Shown here in pieces: positions 60,946 to 64,000 of a stretch of DNA of 64,000 bases (the first letter of the stretch is position 1; each line of letters begins with the position of its first letter). This DNA comes from Ruegeria_C sp040830705 (GTDB taxonomy: Bacteria; Pseudomonadota; Alphaproteobacteria; Rhodobacterales; Rhodobacteraceae), in contig JBFOME010000002.1 of assembly GCA_040830705.1 (NCBI GenBank), positions 186,001 through 250,000 on the forward strand, read 5' to 3'. The notes beneath the pieces are model-generated. The model searched no databases and was not told the origin of the DNA. It was given only the letters and a program-made list of their open reading frames with translations. A program made the position numbers and the translations under genes.

Positions 60946-62328
60946 TTAAGACCGAGTCAGCGCATCCAGCACCCGCGCCCAGGAGCGGATGCCTTTGTGG
61001 AAGCTCTTGAGGTCGTATTTCTCGTTGGGCGAGTGGATGGCGTCGTCCTCGTTGGCATAACCGATCAGCATCGCATCCATGCCCAAAATATCCTTGAAGA
61101 ACCCAACGACGGGGATCGATCCGCCCATGCCGGTGAACACCGCCTCGCGGTCCCATTCATCCGAGAGGGCCCCGCGCGCCGCCTCGAATTCCGGGCGGTG
61201 GATGTTCATCACCGAGGCGCGCGAGCCGTCCAGATCATTGTCCCAGATCACTTTGGCGTCGGGCGACAACCGGTCTTCCACATGTTTGCGGATGTTGTTG
61301 CGCAGCGCGTCCGGGTCCATGTCGCCGACGAGGCGGCAGGTCAGCTTGCAATGCGCCTCGGACGGGATCACGGTCTTGGACCCCGCGCCGTTATAGCCAC
61401 CCCAGATGCCGTTGATCTCAAGCGTCGGGCGCGCCCATTGCTGTTCCAGGGTGGAATAGCCCTTTTCGCCATGCGGTTGGCTGTAGCCCACCGAGTTCAG
61501 ATATTCACCCTCGTCGAACCCGCAATTCTCCCACTGACGAAGCTGATCGGCAGGCACGTCATGCACGCCCTCATAGAACCCCTCGACCGTGACTCGTCCG
61601 GATTCGGGATCGTGGAACGACGCGATGATGCGTGAAATCTCGCGCAGTGGGTTCAGGCCCGGGCCGCCATAGTGACCCGAATGCAGGTCGATGCGGGGGC
61701 CGATGATCGTGAATTCATCCTTCAGCATGCCCCTGAGTTGCGCGGCGATCGAAGGCACACCACGCGACACCATGGATGTATCGCAGACCAGCGCAAGATC
61801 GGCTTTCAACTCGTCCCTATGGGCCTCAAGGAACGGCACGAGCGAGGGCGAGCCACTTTCTTCCTCGCCCTCGAAGAAGAATGTGATGCGGCAGGGCAGT
61901 TCGCCATGCACCGCCTTCCAGGCGCGGCAGGCCTCGACAAAGGTCATGAGCTGGCCTTTGTCATCCGAGGATCCGCGCCCGCGGATGATGGTGCCATTCT
62001 CGGCCTCGTGCAGGTCGGGGTCAAAAGGCGCGCGCTCCCAAAGCTCCAGAGGATCAACGGGTTGCACGTCGTAGTGGCCGTAAAACAGAAGATGCGGGCC
62101 GCTGTCGCCCACATGGCCCACCACCATGGGATGGCCCGGTGTGGCGCGCTTTTCGGCCTGAATGCCGTTGCTTTGCAGGTCGCGCACCAGCCAGTCCGCC
62201 GCCTGATCGCAGTTTTCGGCATAGGCCGGATCGGTTGAAATCGACGGGATGCGCAGCAGTTCCATCAGGCGGTCGGTAGCCTTGGGCAGGTCGTCGTCGA
62301 TTCGTGCCAGCACGTCAGCAAGAGACAT
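60946..62328 (-). CDS. M20-family peptidase/dipeptidase
   Basis: A 460-residue M20 zinc peptidase, cytosolic. Metal ligands: LLFYGHYDVQP (His and Asp), GRGSSDDKGQLM (Asp), FFEGEEESGSPSLVPFL (catalytic Glu and Glu). The CNDP-like group cleaves dipeptides. Dimerisation-domain segment SVGYSQPHGEKGYSTLEQQW is present. It is divergent from hemA, with the FNR-like box in the shared spacer. Confidence 0.93.
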   Translation of the reverse strand: MSLADVLARIDDDLPKATDRLMELLRIPSISTDPAYAENCDQAADWLVRDLQSNGIQAEKRATPGHPMVVGHVGDSGPHLLFYGHYDVQPVDPLELWERAPFDPDLHEAENGTIIRGRGSSDDKGQLMTFVEACRAWKAVHGELPCRITFFFEGEEESGSPSLVPFLEAHRDELKADLALVCDTSMVSRGVPSIAAQLRGMLKDEFTIIGPRIDLHSGHYGGPGLNPLREISRIIASFHDPESGRVTVEGFYEGVHDVPADQLRQWENCGFDEGEYLNSVGYSQPHGEKGYSTLEQQWARPTLEINGIWGGYNGAGSKTVIPSEAHCKLTCRLVGDMDPDALRNNIRKHVEDRLSPDAKVIWDNDLDGSRASVMNIHRPEFEAARGALSDEWDREAVFTGMGGSIPVVGFFKDILGMDAMLIGYANEDDAIHSPNEKYDLKSFHKGIRSWARVLDALTRS

Positions 62329-62400
62329 TCGTGAACTCCGGAAATTTTGCGATTTTCTGCGCCGGACCGTATCATTGTCGCGACGGGTGTCCAGTTTGAC

Positions 62401-62414
62401 TTGATTGAAGTCAA
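62401..62414. promoter_or_regulatory. FNR-type (FnrL) box between the M20 peptidase and hemA
   Basis: TTGATTGAAGTCAA matches TTGAT-N4-ATCAA with one mismatch in the right arm. It lies 128 bases before the hemA start and 73 bases before the peptidase start. FnrL controls hemA in Rhodobacter, so oxygen control of hemA is likely here. Confidence 0.6.
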
Positions 62415-62541
62415 AGATGCGACATGACGCCCTTGTCTAATGTATTGATTGAACGGGGTCGGCGCTGTATCCACCTCTAACGCAAAAGCGGTCACCGGAC
62501 CGTCGCTTCGATTCAGATCGGGGCGGAAGCCAAGGAGAAGC

Positions 62542-63768
62542 ATGTTGGACTATACCGCACAGCTCGATACCGCCATTGCGCGTCTGCATGAAGAAGGCCG
62601 TTACCGGACCTTCATCGACATCGAGCGCCGCAACGGCAATTTCCCGCATGCCGTCTGGACGCGGCCTGACGGCAGCCAGCAGAACATTACTGTCTGGTGT
62701 GGCAACGACTACCTTGGCATGGGGCAGAACCCGGTTGTCCTGAACGCGATGCATGATGCGATCGATGCGGCAGGTGCGGGGTCGGGCGGAACGCGCAACA
62801 TCTCGGGCACGACGGTTTATCACAAGCAGTTGGAGGCCGAACTGGCCGATCTGCATGGCAAGGAAGCGGCGCTGCTCTTTACCTCGGCGTATATCGCCAA
62901 TGACGCAACACTCAGCACGCTGCCCAAGCTGTTCCCTGGGCTGATCATCTATTCCGACGCTCTGAACCACGCCTCCATGATCGAAGGCGTGCGCCGCAAT
63001 GGCGGGGCAAAGCGCATCTTCCGTCACAATGATGTGGCACATCTGCGCGAGTTGCTTGAGGCGGATGACCCCAAGGCGCCCAAGCTGATCGCCTTCGAAT
63101 CGATCTATTCGATGGATGGCGATTTTGGTCCCATCGAAGAGATTTGCGATCTGGCCGACGAATTTGGCGCGCTGACCTATATCGACGAGGTGCACGCGGT
63201 TGGCATGTATGGCCCCCGCGGCGGCGGCGTGACCGAGCGTGACCGTCTGACGCATCGCATCGACATCATCAACGGAACGCTTGCCAAGGCCTTTGGCGTG
63301 ATGGGCGGGTATATCGCCGCGTCGGACAAAATGTGTGACGCTATCCGGTCTTATGCACCGGGCTTCATCTTTACCACTTCGCTGCCACCTTCGGTTGCAG
63401 CCGGTGCGGCGGCCTCGGTTGCCTATCTCAAGCGCGCACCGGAACTACGCGAGCAACACCAGACGCAAGCCAAGATCCTCAAGCTGCGCCTGAAAGGCCT
63501 GGGACTGCCGCTTATTGATCACGGATCGCACATTGTTCCGGTCATGGTTGGAAATCCGGTTCACACCAAGAAGTTGAGTGATATGCTTCTGGAAGATCAC
63601 GGCATCTATGTGCAGCCGATCAACTTCCCGACGGTTCCGCGCGGAACCGAACGGCTCCGCTTTACGCCATCCCCTGTTCATGGACCTGATGAAATGAACG
63701 CCTTGGTGCATGCGATGGACCAATTATGGTCACATTGTGCGCTAAATCGCGCCGAACTCGCCGGATAA
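62542..63768 (+). CDS. hemA: 5-aminolevulinate synthase
   Basis: PLP enzyme that condenses glycine with succinyl-CoA, the first step of tetrapyrrole synthesis in Alphaproteobacteria. The 408-residue protein has the family marks ITVWCGNDYLGMGQNPVVL, GAGSGGTRNISGTTVYHKQL, TYIDEVHAVGMYGPRGGG and the PLP Lys in NGTLAKAFGVMGGYIA. ATG 62542 follows AAGGAG; the longer frame from 62449 is rejected. This class shows that haem is made by the Shemin (C4) route. Confidence 0.96.
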   Translation: MLDYTAQLDTAIARLHEEGRYRTFIDIERRNGNFPHAVWTRPDGSQQNITVWCGNDYLGMGQNPVVLNAMHDAIDAAGAGSGGTRNISGTTVYHKQLEAELADLHGKEAALLFTSAYIANDATLSTLPKLFPGLIIYSDALNHASMIEGVRRNGGAKRIFRHNDVAHLRELLEADDPKAPKLIAFESIYSMDGDFGPIEEICDLADEFGALTYIDEVHAVGMYGPRGGGVTERDRLTHRIDIINGTLAKAFGVMGGYIAASDKMCDAIRSYAPGFIFTTSLPPSVAAGAAASVAYLKRAPELREQHQTQAKILKLRLKGLGLPLIDHGSHIVPVMVGNPVHTKKLSDMLLEDHGIYVQPINFPTVPRGTERLRFTPSPVHGPDEMNALVHAMDQLWSHCALNRAELAG

Positions 63769-63897
63769 GCTATTCGTTGAGTATGCAAATCCCATAGCTG
63801 CGTGTTACAGTTGAGTTAACAATAAGTGTCTACGAATCGCATTGGGGCGATTCCATGCACTGCTTACACTCGCGGCAGGCAAAACGGGGCGGCAGGA

Positions 63898-64000
63898 ATG
63901 ATTGGGCGTAGATCCCAACGTATAGAGTCCGAGGAATCGGAAGTCGTGAGGCCCAAAGGGTTTGACGACTTTGAACTGCGTCTGGGTGACACCATGCGCG
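63898..64000 (+). CDS. RodZ-like helix-turn-helix protein (5' end only)
   Basis: Starts at ATG 63898 behind GGCAGGA and runs off the window after 34 codons. The start (IGRRSQRIESEESEVVRPKG, FDDFELRLGDTMR) resembles the cytoplasmic beginning of the RodZ/DUF4115 proteins of Rhodobacteraceae, which carry an HTH domain and link the cell-shape machinery to the membrane. The short visible part makes this tentative. Confidence 0.6.
   Translation, partial: MIGRRSQRIESEESEVVRPKGFDDFELRLGDTMR

Noticed and set aside
1..64000. CRISPR arrays, insertion sequences and rRNA genes
   Set aside because: No regularly spaced repeats, transposase frames with terminal inverted repeats, or rRNA-like stretches were seen.

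Overview
The window looks like a chromosomal segment of a marine alphaproteobacterium of the Rhodobacteraceae (Roseobacter group). The evidence is a GC-rich composition, a complete-looking Rhodobacter-type gene transfer agent (GTA) cluster ending at cysE, an alphaproteobacterial LexA box (GTTC-N7-GTTC), a C5-independent hemA (5-aminolevulinate synthase), and an E1alpha/E1beta/E2 pyruvate dehydrogenase operon beside ftsB. I ran no database search; family calls come from motifs read in the translations.

Layout. 1-893: a cut-off cytochrome b561/YceI gene. 1054-7420: fatty-acid synthesis (fabD, fabG, acpP, fabF) followed by mltG, with an acetyltransferase and a divergent HisA paralogue inserted. 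7527-8741: an odd Ala/Met/Pro-rich protein of unknown function. 8835-23346: the GTA cluster, from a near-consensus promoter through terminase, portal, head-formation protein, protease, capsid, connector and tail genes to the hub and megatron genes, then a small GTA-associated gene. 23417-24226: cysE. 24309-29088 (minus): pdhC, a small gene, pdhB, a VOC gene, pdhA and ftsB. 29434-32134 (minus): two orphan Cys-rich-tailed proteins and an adenylate cyclase fused to a C-type lectin-like domain. 32162-44664: LysR and its divergent epimerase, bactofilin with an M23 peptidase, a ferritin-like protein, Bcp, a large AsmA/YhdP-like protein, queA, an MFS transporter and a DUF924 protein. 44868-46262: lpd. 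46426-51948: a methyltransferase, an MFS transporter, uvrA and a spermidine-synthase-like protein. 51954-55372 (minus): valine/branched-acyl-CoA catabolism. 55638-62328: a secreted protein, a YbdK-type ligase, pirin, two identical tRNA-Asp genes, a tandem DUF922 protein, an enoyl-CoA hydratase-like protein and an M20 peptidase. 62542-64000: hemA and the start of a rodZ-like gene.

Main observations. (1) The GTA cluster keeps all head and most tail genes open but carries three separate lesions: an in-frame amber codon in the head-formation gene (gp3.5), a one-base frameshift in the gp14 cell-wall peptidase, and an in-frame ochre codon in the megatron gene gp15 followed at once by ATG. It looks like a recently broken GTA, unless assembly errors explain the lesions. 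(2) An 18-bp palindrome, TAGTTTAAYGCTAAACTA, lies just upstream of both pdhA and lpd, which are 16 kb apart. This suggests one unidentified regulator controlling all pyruvate dehydrogenase subunits. (3) Other regulatory sites are a LexA box before uvrA, an FNR-like box between hemA and the M20 peptidase, and a palindrome before the acyl-CoA dehydrogenase gene.
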